Shown piece after piece: positions 51,269-60,600 of a DNA stretch of 64,000 nucleotides (positions are counted from its first letter, which is position 1; each line of letters opens with the position of its first letter). A program made the position numbers and the translations under genes. The stretch comes from Catenulispora pinistramenti (lineage in GTDB: Bacteria > Actinomycetota > Actinomycetes > Streptomycetales > Catenulisporaceae). The notes under the pieces were generated by a model, which saw nothing but the letters and a program-made list of their open reading frames with translations, did no database searches and had not been told where the DNA came from. Location: the NCBI RefSeq assembly GCF_018274385.1, contig NZ_JAAFYZ010000027.1, positions 1-64,000 of the forward strand, read 5' to 3'.

Positions 51269-52339
51269 ATGCGCGGACGGGACTTCGGTGTCGCCTACGG
51301 CGCGACGCTGCTGGGCCTGGCGCTCGCCTTATGGCTCGGCGGCGTCGAATCGGCGACCGTCGTGGCGATGTTGGCCGTGCTGGAGGTGGCGCTGTCCTTC
51401 GACAACGCCGTGGTGAACGCGACCGTGCTGCGCAGATTCGACGAGCGCTGGCAACGGATCTTCCTCACCGTCGGCGTGCTGATCGCGGTGTTCGGGATGC
51501 GGCTGGTCATCCCGATGCTGGTGCTGGTCGCCGTCACCCAGCAGGATCCGCTGCACGTACTGAGCCGGTCCATCAACGACCCCAACGGCTACGCGCACGA
51601 AATCCTCAGCGTGCAGCCGCTGATCGCGGCGTTCGGCGGCGTGTTCCTGCTGATGATCTTCATGGACTTCTTCCTCAGCGGGCACGACCAGATCTGGCTG
51701 CCGTTCTTCGAGCGGCGGCTGGCCGCGCTCGGCGAGCGGTTCAAGCCGCTGGCGCTGGAGGCGTTCCAGGTGGTCGGCGTCGTGCTGTTCCTGCTGATCG
51801 CCGCCAGAACGTTCGCGACCGATCATCCGGTCGGCGTCCCGGTGGCCGGCGTCACCGGGCTGGTGACGTACTTCGCCATCAAACGGCTGTCCGAGGCCGC
51901 GGCGGACCGCAGCGAGGTGCTGGCGGAGAGCGCGGACGCGCGGCCGCCCCAGGGCCGCCAGGCGTTGATGCTGTTCGTCTACCTGGAAGTCCTGGACGCG
52001 ACCTTCTCCTTCGACAGCGTCATGGGCGGCTTCTCGGTCACCGTCGACGTCGCGCTGTTCACCATCGGCCTGGGCATCGGCGCCGCCTATGTCCGCAGCC
52101 TCACGGTGTTCCTGGTCCGCAAGAAGGCGCTGGACCGGTACGTCTACCTCGAACACGGCGCGTACTACTCGATCGGCGTACTCGCCGTCCTGCTGCTGGT
52201 GGAGATCGGCCCCGACGTCCCGGACTGGTTGGCCTCGCTGGCCGGCACGTCCATGATCGTCGCGGCGTTCATCCACTCGGTGGTGAGGGCGCGGGGGGAA
52301 AACGAGGCGGGCGCCGACCACCGCGCGCTGAAGCACTGA
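51269..52339 (+). CDS. TerC-like DUF475 membrane protein
   Basis: The start at ATG 51269 (MRGRDFGVAYGATLLG) after AGAAAGG gives 356 residues; the longer frame from 51179 lacks a site. About nine helices include LAVLEVALSFDNAVVNATVL with conserved Asp-Asn and a later YLEVLDATFSFDSVMGGF, the paired acidic motifs of TerC-like proteins. Such proteins are linked to tellurite resistance or manganese export. It is divergent from the importer. Its cation is not shown. Confidence 0.85.
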   Translation: MRGRDFGVAYGATLLGLALALWLGGVESATVVAMLAVLEVALSFDNAVVNATVLRRFDERWQRIFLTVGVLIAVFGMRLVIPMLVLVAVTQQDPLHVLSRSINDPNGYAHEILSVQPLIAAFGGVFLLMIFMDFFLSGHDQIWLPFFERRLAALGERFKPLALEAFQVVGVVLFLLIAARTFATDHPVGVPVAGVTGLVTYFAIKRLSEAAADRSEVLAESADARPPQGRQALMLFVYLEVLDATFSFDSVMGGFSVTVDVALFTIGLGIGAAYVRSLTVFLVRKKALDRYVYLEHGAYYSIGVLAVLLLVEIGPDVPDWLASLAGTSMIVAAFIHSVVRARGENEAGADHRALKH

Positions 52340-52410
52340 CGGAGCGGCCGCGCGGCGCGCGTGCCGACGCCGTCCCCGACGTCGAGCCGCCCGCCGCGAA
52401 CCCGGCCCCC

Positions 52411-52908
52411 TCAGGACGCGTGGTGCCCGTCGCCCGCCTTTCCCGCCGTGTGCACCGCGACGGCGACCCGCCACGTCTGGAGCATGACGAGCTCTGAGAT
52501 CCGCCAGCCCTTGTCGGTCCGCCGGAAGTTCACTGAGTAGTAGCCCCCGCCGGGGTTCCACATGTCGCCCTTCTGGCCCGGTATCCGTACCGACATCGGG
52601 TTGAAGAAGTGCGCCTCGGCGACGGCTGTGTCCCCGTGGATGTCGAAGCGGCGGTTCACTATGAGGTGCGCCCGTACTGGAACCAGCTGCAGGGACTTCT
52701 CCAGCCACTGCTGGGCGTCCGCTACAGAACCGCGGGGACCTCCGCTGGACTGGTAGTCGAAGACGGCGTCCGCGGTGGCCAGGCGTGTGAGCTCCGTCAC
52801 CTGGTCGGTGTCGATCGCCACCGCATAAGCCGTGAGCAGGTCGTCGAGAGCGAACCGGTCGGCCACAGCGCGCTCGCTGTTCAAGAGTGCCTCCAAATGA
52901 ACGTGCAT
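52411..52908 (-). CDS. SnoaL-like (NTF2-fold) protein
   Basis: ATG 52908 gives 165 residues. A TTG at 52884 (NSERAVADRFALDDLL) preceded by GGAGG may be the true start, giving about 157. The NTF2/SnoaL fold is shown by RFALDDLLTAYAVAIDTDQ, a SVADAQQWLEKSL segment, HLIVNRRFDIHGDTAVAEAHF and YYSVNFRRTDKGWRISELVM. The family includes polyketide cyclases, dehydratases and small-ligand-binding proteins. Substrate is unknown. It is divergent from the anti-sigma-type kinase with a palindrome between. Confidence 0.8.
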   Translation of the reverse strand: MHVHLEALLNSERAVADRFALDDLLTAYAVAIDTDQVTELTRLATADAVFDYQSSGGPRGSVADAQQWLEKSLQLVPVRAHLIVNRRFDIHGDTAVAEAHFFNPMSVRIPGQKGDMWNPGGGYYSVNFRRTDKGWRISELVMLQTWRVAVAVHTAGKAGDGHHAS

Positions 52909-52989
52909 TCGCAGGAGTGAATCTGCCGTGCATGGGGCATGACTGCCAAGGCACGGACAGCAGGGCAACTGTACCGACGGCGGGGGAGC

Positions 52990-53006
52990 CGTTCCGAAAC
53001 GGAACG
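52990..53006. promoter_or_regulatory. Palindromic site before the anti-sigma-type kinase
   Basis: CGTTCCG and CGGAACG are perfect 7-bp inverted repeats around AAA. It lies about 20 bases before the kinase start and about 80 bases from the SnoaL-like start. It may bind an unknown regulator of either gene. Confidence 0.5.
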
Positions 53007-53030
53007 TAGCGCGCCACTACGTGTGAGGTG

Positions 53031-53519
53031 ATGGAAGTGCTCGGGGTCGAGCGGAAGCCGAAGAGCGGCTACCGGATCACCTTCGCGGTGCCCACGAAAT
53101 CCGAGGGCGCCTCGGCGGCGCGCCGGGTGGCCCGCGAGGTCTTCGTCGACTGGGGCCTGGATCTGGACGAGCCGATGGTGGACTCGGCCGTCGTGATCAT
53201 CAGCGAGCTGGTCACCAACACCGCCAAGCACGCGGCGTTGCTGTGCCGCCAGGCGGAGGTGACGCTGGCGATGGAGTACGGCTGTCTGACGGTGGCCGTC
53301 CACGACCGCCACCCGCACCGGCCGAAGGCCCTGCTGAGCCCGCACCCTGATGACAGCGGCGGCTGGGGACTGCAGTTGGTGCGCGACCTGACCGCGGAGG
53401 CCGGCGGGCGGACCGAGGTGCCGGCGGATCCGGACGGCGGCGGGAAGACTGTGCGAGTAGAGCTGCCTTTGCGCGCGGTCCGCTATTGGGCGTTGGGCGC
53501 TACGGTCGGAGCCGCATAG
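53031..53519 (+). CDS. RsbW-like anti-sigma serine kinase (HATPase_c_2)
   Basis: This 162-residue histidine-kinase-like ATPase of the RsbW/SpoIIAB type opens at ATG 53031; a GTG three bases earlier is in frame. Motifs: VVIISELVTNTAKHAALLC (N box), HDRHPHRPKALLSPHPDD and GGWGLQLVRDLTAEAGG (G box). These kinases phosphorylate anti-anti-sigma factors to control alternative sigma factors, and in actinomycetes many are stand-alone regulators. No partner sigma factor is in the window. A U-tailed terminator follows. Confidence 0.88.
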   Translation: MEVLGVERKPKSGYRITFAVPTKSEGASAARRVAREVFVDWGLDLDEPMVDSAVVIISELVTNTAKHAALLCRQAEVTLAMEYGCLTVAVHDRHPHRPKALLSPHPDDSGGWGLQLVRDLTAEAGGRTEVPADPDGGGKTVRVELPLRAVRYWALGATVGAA

Positions 53520-53554
53520 CGGAGGATCGTTCAGCGATCGCCAGAGAGACGTAT

Positions 53555-53590
53555 GGTGCGCGTCCCGGAAGACCGGAACGCGCACCTTTT
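53555..53590 (+). terminator. Rho-independent terminator of the kinase gene
   Basis: GGTGCGCGT and ACGCGCACC pair perfectly with a weak inner CCGG/CCGG pairing, followed directly by TTTT. Next to it is a patch rich in CTATAG and TATAG. Confidence 0.8.
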
Positions 53591-53657
53591 GTCTACCAGC
53601 GCTCTATAGCCTTATAGCTCCATCGCTCTATAGCGCTATGGCCTTGCCCTACTTGCC

Positions 53658-56561
53658 CTACTTCCGTTTCGGCTGACCCACCGGCCGGATCGCCACCCAC
53701 GCCCCGCCGATGCACACCACGGTCAGCGCGCCGAGGGCGGCCATGTCGCCGTACCAGGTGCTGGACTTGTGTGCCTGCGTCGAGTCGCACTTGGCACCCG
53801 GAAGCGGTCCGCGCGGCAACGTGTCGTTGCAGCCGGTCCCCAGCAGGATGTCGGCGTTCGCCGTGGAGGCGGCGGCCGAGTAGCCCCACTTGGCCGAGGC
53901 CAGGTAGCTGGCCTGGGCCAGCCCCGGGGTCTTGTTGACCGGGAACGCGGAGCCGGTGAACAGGAACTCGGCGAACAGGATGACCGGCAGGATGGTCAGC
54001 GCCTTGTCGCCGTTCGAGACGAACGCCGAGATCAGCAGGCCCAGCGCCATCGCGGCCAGGCCGGCGAGGGCCACATCGACGAACAGCTCCAACTGGCCGG
54101 AGGATATTACGGAGCCGTTGCCGGGTCCGCCCTGGCGGACGATGCCGAGGAACACCAGGACCGCGGCCTGTGCGATGGTCAACAGGCCCAGCAGGATCAC
54201 CTTGGACAGCACATAGGCCGATGGTGACAGCCCGATCGCTCTTTCCCGGGTGAGGATCGGTCTCTCCTTCACGATCTCGCGGATCGAGTTGGAGGCGCCG
54301 AGGTAGGTCGCGCCGAGCACCAGCGCCAGCAGCACCGAGCCGGCCTTGCGGGCGGCGACCGGGTCGTTCGTGGACAGGTCGTTGGAGCCCAGTACCGCGA
54401 GCATCAGCAGGCCCAGGATCGGCGCCTGCATGAACAGCATCATGGTGTTGCGCTTGTCGGCCCACACCACCGAGCTGAACCGCTTGAACAGGGTGTTCAG
54501 CTGGTGGCCCCAGTGCGGGTTCGCCGCCGGTGTCGCGGCCTGCTGCGCGTTGGCCTGGCCGTTGACCTTGTTCAGCTGCGCGCCGAGCGGAGCCTGGACG
54601 TACTGCTGGTCGGCCGGGGAGCCGGCGAAGGCGTTCTGTGCGAAGCCGGGCGCGGCGCGGTCCAGGTCCTGGAAGACCTCCGCATAGGTGCTCCTGCTGA
54701 AGAACTGCAGGGTCTCCGGCGGCGGGCCGAAGAACGCGGTCTGCCCGCCGGGCGCCAGGAACAGGATGCGGTCGCAGCGGTCCAGGCTCTGGATGCTGTG
54801 GGTCACGGTGATGACTGTGCGGCCGCCGTCGGCGAGCTTGCGCAGCAGGTCCATCACCGACTTCTCATAGCCCGGGTCCAGGCCTGAGGTCGGTTCGTCC
54901 AGGATCAGCAGGCTGGGCCGGGTCAGCAGCTCGATCGCGACCGAGGTGCGCTTGCGCTGGCCGCCGGACAGCTTCTCCACGGCCAGGTCCGCGCGCTCGA
55001 CAAGACCGAGTTCGGCCATGACCTCCTCGACGCGGTGGTTGCGTTCGGCGGCCGGGACGTCCGGCGGGAAGCGGAGCTGTGCGGCGTAGCGCAGGGCGTC
55101 GCGGACCTTCAGCTGCGGGTGCAGGATGTCGTCCTGCGGGACGTAGCCGACGCGGTTACGGAGCTCTGCGTAGTTCGCGTACAGGTCGCGCCCGTTATAG
55201 AAGACCGCGCCGCGGTCTGCCGGACGGTTTCCAGTGAGGGCCTTCATCAGGGTGGACTTGCCGGCGCCGGTCGGGCCGAGCACCGCCAGGAAGTCGCCGC
55301 CCTCCAGGGCGAAGCTCACGTTGTCCAGCAGGACCTTGGGTCCGGCCAGCACACCGAGGTTCGCCGCGGAGAAGGTGATGCCGCCGGTGTCAACGAACTC
55401 CTGGAGAACTCCGTTGTGGAAGCGGAGCAGGTGCCGGGCGATCGCGATGATCGCGCCCTCGCGCACCTCGGCCTTGTTGACGCGGACGCCGTCCAGGTAG
55501 GTGCCGTTGTGGCTGCCCTTGTCCACGATCTCGAAGCGGCCGCCGCGGAACACCAGCTCGGCGTGGAAGCGGGAGGCCTGCAGGTCGTGCAGCACGATGT
55601 CGTTGGTCGCGTCGCGGCCTATTCGCAGCGTGTTCGAGGTCTGGTAGACGCCGGTGTACTCACCCAGGCGGGGCTGCTGCGGCTGCTGCGCGGGGCTCTG
55701 CTGGGGAACATATGGAACGGCCTGCTGGACGGCGCCGGGCTGCTGTGCCCATGGCTGCTGCGGAGGGACGTTCCCTCGCGGGGGGTTTCCGGGCCCGCCT
55801 ATAGGAGCGCCGCCTCCTGGGCCCGCGCCGGGAGCACCCGTCGGCGCACCTATAGGGGCACCCATGGCCGCGCCCATAGGCGCACCGGTTGGAGGGCCGA
55901 CGACCGGCTGCATGGGCCGGGTGTGCTGTCCCCGCGATCCCTGCTGTCCCTGCGGTCCGGGGTGGCCCTGCTGTCCCTGATACGGCTGCCCCGGGTGTCC
56001 TTGCTGATGCGAGGGACCGGCTTGCGGCACGGGACCGGCTTGCGGCGCCGGAACTGCTTGCGGTGCCGGACCGGCCTGCGGTGCCGGACCGCCCTGGGGC
56101 CCGGGTCCAGCCAGCGGAGGCCGCTGCCCGCCTTGCTGATATCCGGGCGGCGGCAGGTTGGGCCGCTGCGCACCGGGGACCAGCCGCACTTCCTGGCCGT
56201 CCACCGGGTGTCCGAGCCGTACCACGACCGGGCCCGGCAGCGTCATCGGCTGCGTCAGGCGGGTGTTCTGGACGAACGTGCCCTGGCTGGAGGAGTCCTC
56301 GAGGACCCAGGCGCCACCCTGTATATAGAGCGTGGCGTGGACCCGGGACGCCCGGGCCTCGGCGACGATCACGTCCGCCTGGTTGGGGTCGCGGCCGATG
56401 ACGACCCGGCGGGTTCCGTCGAAGACCCGCTCGTTCCCGTCGGGAAGGATCTGGAGGGTCAGCGGTGCGGCCTGTTCCGGTTGCTGGGACACGGGGCCAT
56501 CATTTCGGCTCCGGCCCCCGGCCTGCAACGCCGGTCCGGAACCGTGAAGGGGCTGTGACAT
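53658..56561 (-). CDS. FHA-domain ABC exporter (Rv1747-like)
   Basis: This is a 967-residue fusion. Two FHA domains (about 35-110 and 300-385) show RRVVIGRDPNQADVIV and LRIGRDATNDIVLHDLQ. They are separated by a 170-residue Pro/Gln/Gly repeat linker. The ABC ATPase (about 410-640) has Walker A GPTGAGKST, signature LSGGQRKR and Walker B ILDEPTSGLDP; six helices follow from about 690. Mycobacterial Rv1747 has the same order and is phosphorylated by PknF, exporting lipid-like cargo. The start could be GTG 56492. FHA domains bind phosphothreonine, so Ser/Thr kinase control is expected. Confidence 0.87.
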   Translation of the reverse strand: MSQPLHGSGPALQAGGRSRNDGPVSQQPEQAAPLTLQILPDGNERVFDGTRRVVIGRDPNQADVIVAEARASRVHATLYIQGGAWVLEDSSSQGTFVQNTRLTQPMTLPGPVVVRLGHPVDGQEVRLVPGAQRPNLPPPGYQQGGQRPPLAGPGPQGGPAPQAGPAPQAVPAPQAGPVPQAGPSHQQGHPGQPYQGQQGHPGPQGQQGSRGQHTRPMQPVVGPPTGAPMGAAMGAPIGAPTGAPGAGPGGGAPIGGPGNPPRGNVPPQQPWAQQPGAVQQAVPYVPQQSPAQQPQQPRLGEYTGVYQTSNTLRIGRDATNDIVLHDLQASRFHAELVFRGGRFEIVDKGSHNGTYLDGVRVNKAEVREGAIIAIARHLLRFHNGVLQEFVDTGGITFSAANLGVLAGPKVLLDNVSFALEGGDFLAVLGPTGAGKSTLMKALTGNRPADRGAVFYNGRDLYANYAELRNRVGYVPQDDILHPQLKVRDALRYAAQLRFPPDVPAAERNHRVEEVMAELGLVERADLAVEKLSGGQRKRTSVAIELLTRPSLLILDEPTSGLDPGYEKSVMDLLRKLADGGRTVITVTHSIQSLDRCDRILFLAPGGQTAFFGPPPETLQFFSRSTYAEVFQDLDRAAPGFAQNAFAGSPADQQYVQAPLGAQLNKVNGQANAQQAATPAANPHWGHQLNTLFKRFSSVVWADKRNTMMLFMQAPILGLLMLAVLGSNDLSTNDPVAARKAGSVLLALVLGATYLGASNSIREIVKERPILTRERAIGLSPSAYVLSKVILLGLLTIAQAAVLVFLGIVRQGGPGNGSVISSGQLELFVDVALAGLAAMALGLLISAFVSNGDKALTILPVILFAEFLFTGSAFPVNKTPGLAQASYLASAKWGYSAAASTANADILLGTGCNDTLPRGPLPGAKCDSTQAHKSSTWYGDMAALGALTVVCIGGAWVAIRPVGQPKRK

Positions 56562-56678
56562 GGGCGATGTCGCAGGTCCCTGGCTTGTGCCGGGGTCAGG
56601 CCGGCGGCCCAGGGCAGGACGTTCCGGGACAGTCGGGACAGCAAGGAGAGGTAAACCTATGAACCCCGTTAGGGGTTA

Positions 56679-57527
56679 TCACCGCTTCCGGCCGACCGCG
56701 CCGTACATCCAGTACCGGTCGATATCGGTCGGCAGTTCTTCGGTCGGCCGCCATTCGGGCAACCGCACCAGACCGGGATCGACCAGGTCGAAGCCGTCGA
56801 AGAACCCGGATATCTGGGCGTGATCGCGCAGGGCGCCTTCAGAGGCCTGCTGGTAGGCCTCCATGCCCTCCAGGTCCTCCGGTAGCAGGTCCGAACCGGC
56901 ATGCGAGATCACCAGGTGGCTGCCGGGGACCAGGTTCTCGGTCAAGGCGGCGACCAGGCCCGCCGGATCGGCATCGTCGGTGATGAAGTGCAGCACCGCC
57001 ACCATGAGCAGGGCGACCGGCTGGTCGAAGTCGATGAGCGCGGTGACGTCGGGGTGCGACAGGATCGACTTGGGATCGCGAAGATCGGCCTCGAAGACCC
57101 GGGTCCGCGCCTCGTCGGCGAGCAGCGCCCGGCCGTGCACGGTGACCAGCGGATCGTTGTCGACGTAGACCACCGTGGCGTCGGGGTGCACGGACTGGAC
57201 CACCTCGTGGGTGTTCCCGGCGGCCGGCAGCCCCGCGCCGATGTCCAGGAACTGCTTCACCCCCTGCTGCGCCGCGTAGCGCACGGCCCGCCCCAGGAAA
57301 GCCCGGTTCGCCCGCGCCAGCACCGGGAGCACCGGCATGGTCTCGACCAGCTGCTCGGCGACGGCCCGGTCAGCCGGGAAGTTCTGCTTGCCGCCGATGA
57401 AGTAGTCGTAGATCCGCGCGGGGTGCGGCTTCGAGGTGTCTATCCGGCTTCCGGCATCGGCACCACCGCCGCTGGCGGAGTCGGTGGCGACGGGGTCGGA
57501 CCACGGGGTTCCGGCAGCGGGGCTCAT
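56679..57527 (-). CDS. DUF574 SAM-dependent methyltransferase (Methyltransf_19)
   Basis: This 282-residue protein has the actinomycete-specific DUF574 pattern: ARIYDYFIGGKQNFPADRAVAEQL near residues 37-60, FLDIGAGLPAAGNTHEVVQ and VVYVDNDPLVTVHGRALL with the SAM-binding loop and Asp, and LMVAVLHFITDDADPAG. The family is large in Streptomyces and related genera, but the substrate is rarely known. It lies 131 bases upstream of the hrpA stop on the same strand. The N-terminal 30 residues are low complexity. Confidence 0.88.
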   Translation of the reverse strand: MSPAAGTPWSDPVATDSASGGGADAGSRIDTSKPHPARIYDYFIGGKQNFPADRAVAEQLVETMPVLPVLARANRAFLGRAVRYAAQQGVKQFLDIGAGLPAAGNTHEVVQSVHPDATVVYVDNDPLVTVHGRALLADEARTRVFEADLRDPKSILSHPDVTALIDFDQPVALLMVAVLHFITDDADPAGLVAALTENLVPGSHLVISHAGSDLLPEDLEGMEAYQQASEGALRDHAQISGFFDGFDLVDPGLVRLPEWRPTEELPTDIDRYWMYGAVGRKR

Positions 57528-57658
57528 GGCCTCGGATCATACCGGCGTTACACGAGCGCTGATACGTAGATGGGAAATGCCGTTGAGCCGAATAATGCGA
57601 CACCGGATAGCGCGGTCCTGCGCCGCACGGTGCCGGGTGGCAGGGCGCCGGATGCCGG

Positions 57659-60600
57659 TCAGCCCTCGATCGCGTCGATCGCCCGGTAGATCCGCTTGGC
57701 CGACACCGTCTCCGGCGTCCCGAGCTGCTGGGCGAACAGGCTCACCCGCAGCTCCTCGATCATCCACCGGACCCGCCGGACGTCCGGGTCGCCGCGGCGG
57801 CCGGCGGGCAGGCGGTCCAGCAGCAGCTGGTACTCGTCGCGGACGTCGTGGATCTGGAACATCAGGAGCTGGTCCTGGTTCGGGTTGTCCGGGAGCTTGT
57901 CCAGCCGCCGGTCGATGGCCCGCAGGTAGCGAACCAGTTGCGGCAGCTGGTCGAAGCCGGCCTCGGAGACGAAGCCCTTGTGGATCAGCCCGGTCAGCTG
58001 ATCGCGGACGTCCGCGAGGGCGGTCAGCAGGGAACGGCTGGTCGTGCCCTTGAGCTTGCGCTCCACCTCGTGCGAGACGGACAGGATGCGCTCGACGGTG
58101 TGCACCACCTGCATCGAGGTGTCGGCCAGCTCGGCACGGACCGCGTCGAACAGCTTCTGGTACCCCGCCTCGTCCCAGGCCGGGCCGCCGTTCAGGGCGA
58201 TCAGGTGGTCGGCCGCGCAGGCGACGCAGTCCTCGAGCAGTGCCACGGCGTTGCCGTAGGGGTTGTGGCTCAGTGCCAGCTTCGCCGGATTGCTCAGCCG
58301 GCCGTTGATGTGCTTGATCGGCGAGTTGACGTTCAGCAGCAGCATCCGGCGGGTGCCGGTGGCCATGGCGCGGCGCTGGTCCTCGGCGGTGTCGTAGAGC
58401 CGTACCGCGACGCTGTCGCCGGCGTCGGCCAGCGCCGGGTAGGCCTTCATCGTCAGCCCCCGGCGCTTCTGCTCGAAGGTCTTCGTCAGCGTGCCGACGC
58501 TCCAGTTCTTCAGCCCCTCGCGGGCCAGGCCGTCGGCGGCGTCGTTGATGACGTCCCGGGTCTTGACCTTCAGCGTGAGCTTCAGCGCCTCCAGGTCCTT
58601 GCCCTCGGCGAGCTTGCGGCCCTTGTCGTCGACGATCCGGAAGGTCATCTTCAGGTGGTCCGGCACCCGGTCCAGGCCGAAGTCCGTGGGCTCGACCCGG
58701 TGTCCGGAGACGGCGCGCAGCTCGCGGGCGATCGCGTCCAGCAGCGGGCCCTCGTGGGGGATCAGGGTCTTGCGCAGCGCCCGGGCGAAGTTCGGCGCCG
58801 GGACGAAGTTCACCCGCAGCTGCTTGGGCATCGACTTGATCAGCGCGGTGAGCAGCTCCTCCCGCAGGCCCGGGATCAGCCAGTCGAAGCCCTCCGGCGC
58901 GACCTGGTTGAGCACCGCCAGCGGGATGTGCACGGTGACGCCGTCGGCGTCCGTGCCCGGCTCGAACTGGTAGGTCAGCCGGAACTTCATCCGGCCCTGC
59001 CGCCAGGAGTCCGGGTAGTCCTGCTCCACCACGGCGCCCGCGCCGTCGTTCATGAGCATCGACTTCTCGAAGCTCAGCAGGTCCGGCTGCTCCCGGCTGG
59101 TCTTCTTCCACCAGGAGTCGAAGTGCCGGGCCGAGACCACGTCGGCCGGTACCCGGTCGTCGTAGAAGACGAACAGTGTCTCGTCGTCCACGAGGATGTC
59201 GCGGCGGCGTGCGCGGTTCTCCAGCTCCTCGACTTCGGCGAGCAGCTTGCGGTTCTCGGAGAAGAACTTGTGGTGGGTCTGCCAGTCGCCCTCTACCAGC
59301 GCGTGCCGGATGAACAGGTCGCGCGACACCTCGGGGTCGATGCTGCCGTAGTTCACCTTCCGGGAGGCCACGATCGGGATCCCGTAAAGGGTCACCTTCT
59401 CGAACGCCATGACGGCGCCTGCAGACTTCTCCCAGTGAGGTTCGCTATAGGTGCGCTTCACTAGATGCTGCGCCAGAGGCTCTGCCCATTCCGGCTTGAT
59501 GGTGGCGACCACGCGCCCCCACAGGCGGGACGTCTCGACCAGTTCCGCCGCCATGACCCACTGCGGCGACTTCTTGAAGAGGACTGAGCCGGGGGAGATG
59601 GCGAACTTCGCACTGCGGGCGCCGATGTACTCGAAGGAGTCCGTGTCCTTGAGGCCGATGTGCGAGAGCAGTCCGCTCAGCAGGCTGATGTGGATCTGGT
59701 CGGGGCCGGCCTCGGTGCTGTTCGGGGTGAGCTCCAGCTGCTTGGCGATCTGCTTGAGCTGGCTGTGTACGTCCTGCCACTCGCGGATGCGCAGGTAGTG
59801 CAGGAACTCCGCTTTACACAGCTTCCGGAACTGGTTCGAGGAGAGCTCTTTCTGTTGCTCCTTGATGTAGTCCCAGAGCTTCAGCCACGCCAGGAAGTCC
59901 GAGCCCTGCTCCTTGAAGCGCGAATGCTTCTCCGCGGCCGCCTGCTGCTTGTCCGCCGGGCGCTCGCGCGGGTCCTGGATGGACAGCGCGGCGGCGATGA
60001 TCATGATTTCCTTCAGCGCGCCGTTGCGGTCCGCCTCCAGGACCATGCGCCCCAGCTTCGGGTCCACCGGGAGCTGGGCCAGCTTGCGGCCGACCGGGGT
60101 CAGGCGCTTGCGGTGGTCCTGCTCCTCGGGGTCGAGCGCGCCGAGTTCGTGGAGCAGGTTCACCCCGTCGCGGATGTTGCGGGCGTCCGGCGGGTCCAGG
60201 AACGGGAACGCGGCGACGTCGCCCAGGCCGAGCGCGCTCATCTGCAGGATGACGGACGCCAGGGAGGTACGCAGGATCTCCGGCTCTGTGAACTCCGGGC
60301 GGGAGAGGAAGTCATCCTCGCCATAGAGCCGGATGCAGATGCCGTCGCTGGTGCGGCCGCAGCGGCCCTTGCGCTGGTTCGCCGAGGCCTGCGACACCGG
60401 CTCGATCGGCAGGCGCTGCACCTTGGTGCGGTTGCTGTAGCGGGAGATGCGTGCGGTGCCCGGGTCGATCACGTAGCGGATGCCCGGGACGGTGAGACTG
60501 GTCTCTGCGACGTTGGTCGCCAGGACGACGCGGCGGCCGGCGTGCGACTCGAAGACCTTGTGCTGTTCGGCGGTACTCAGGCGCGCGTATAGGGGGACGA

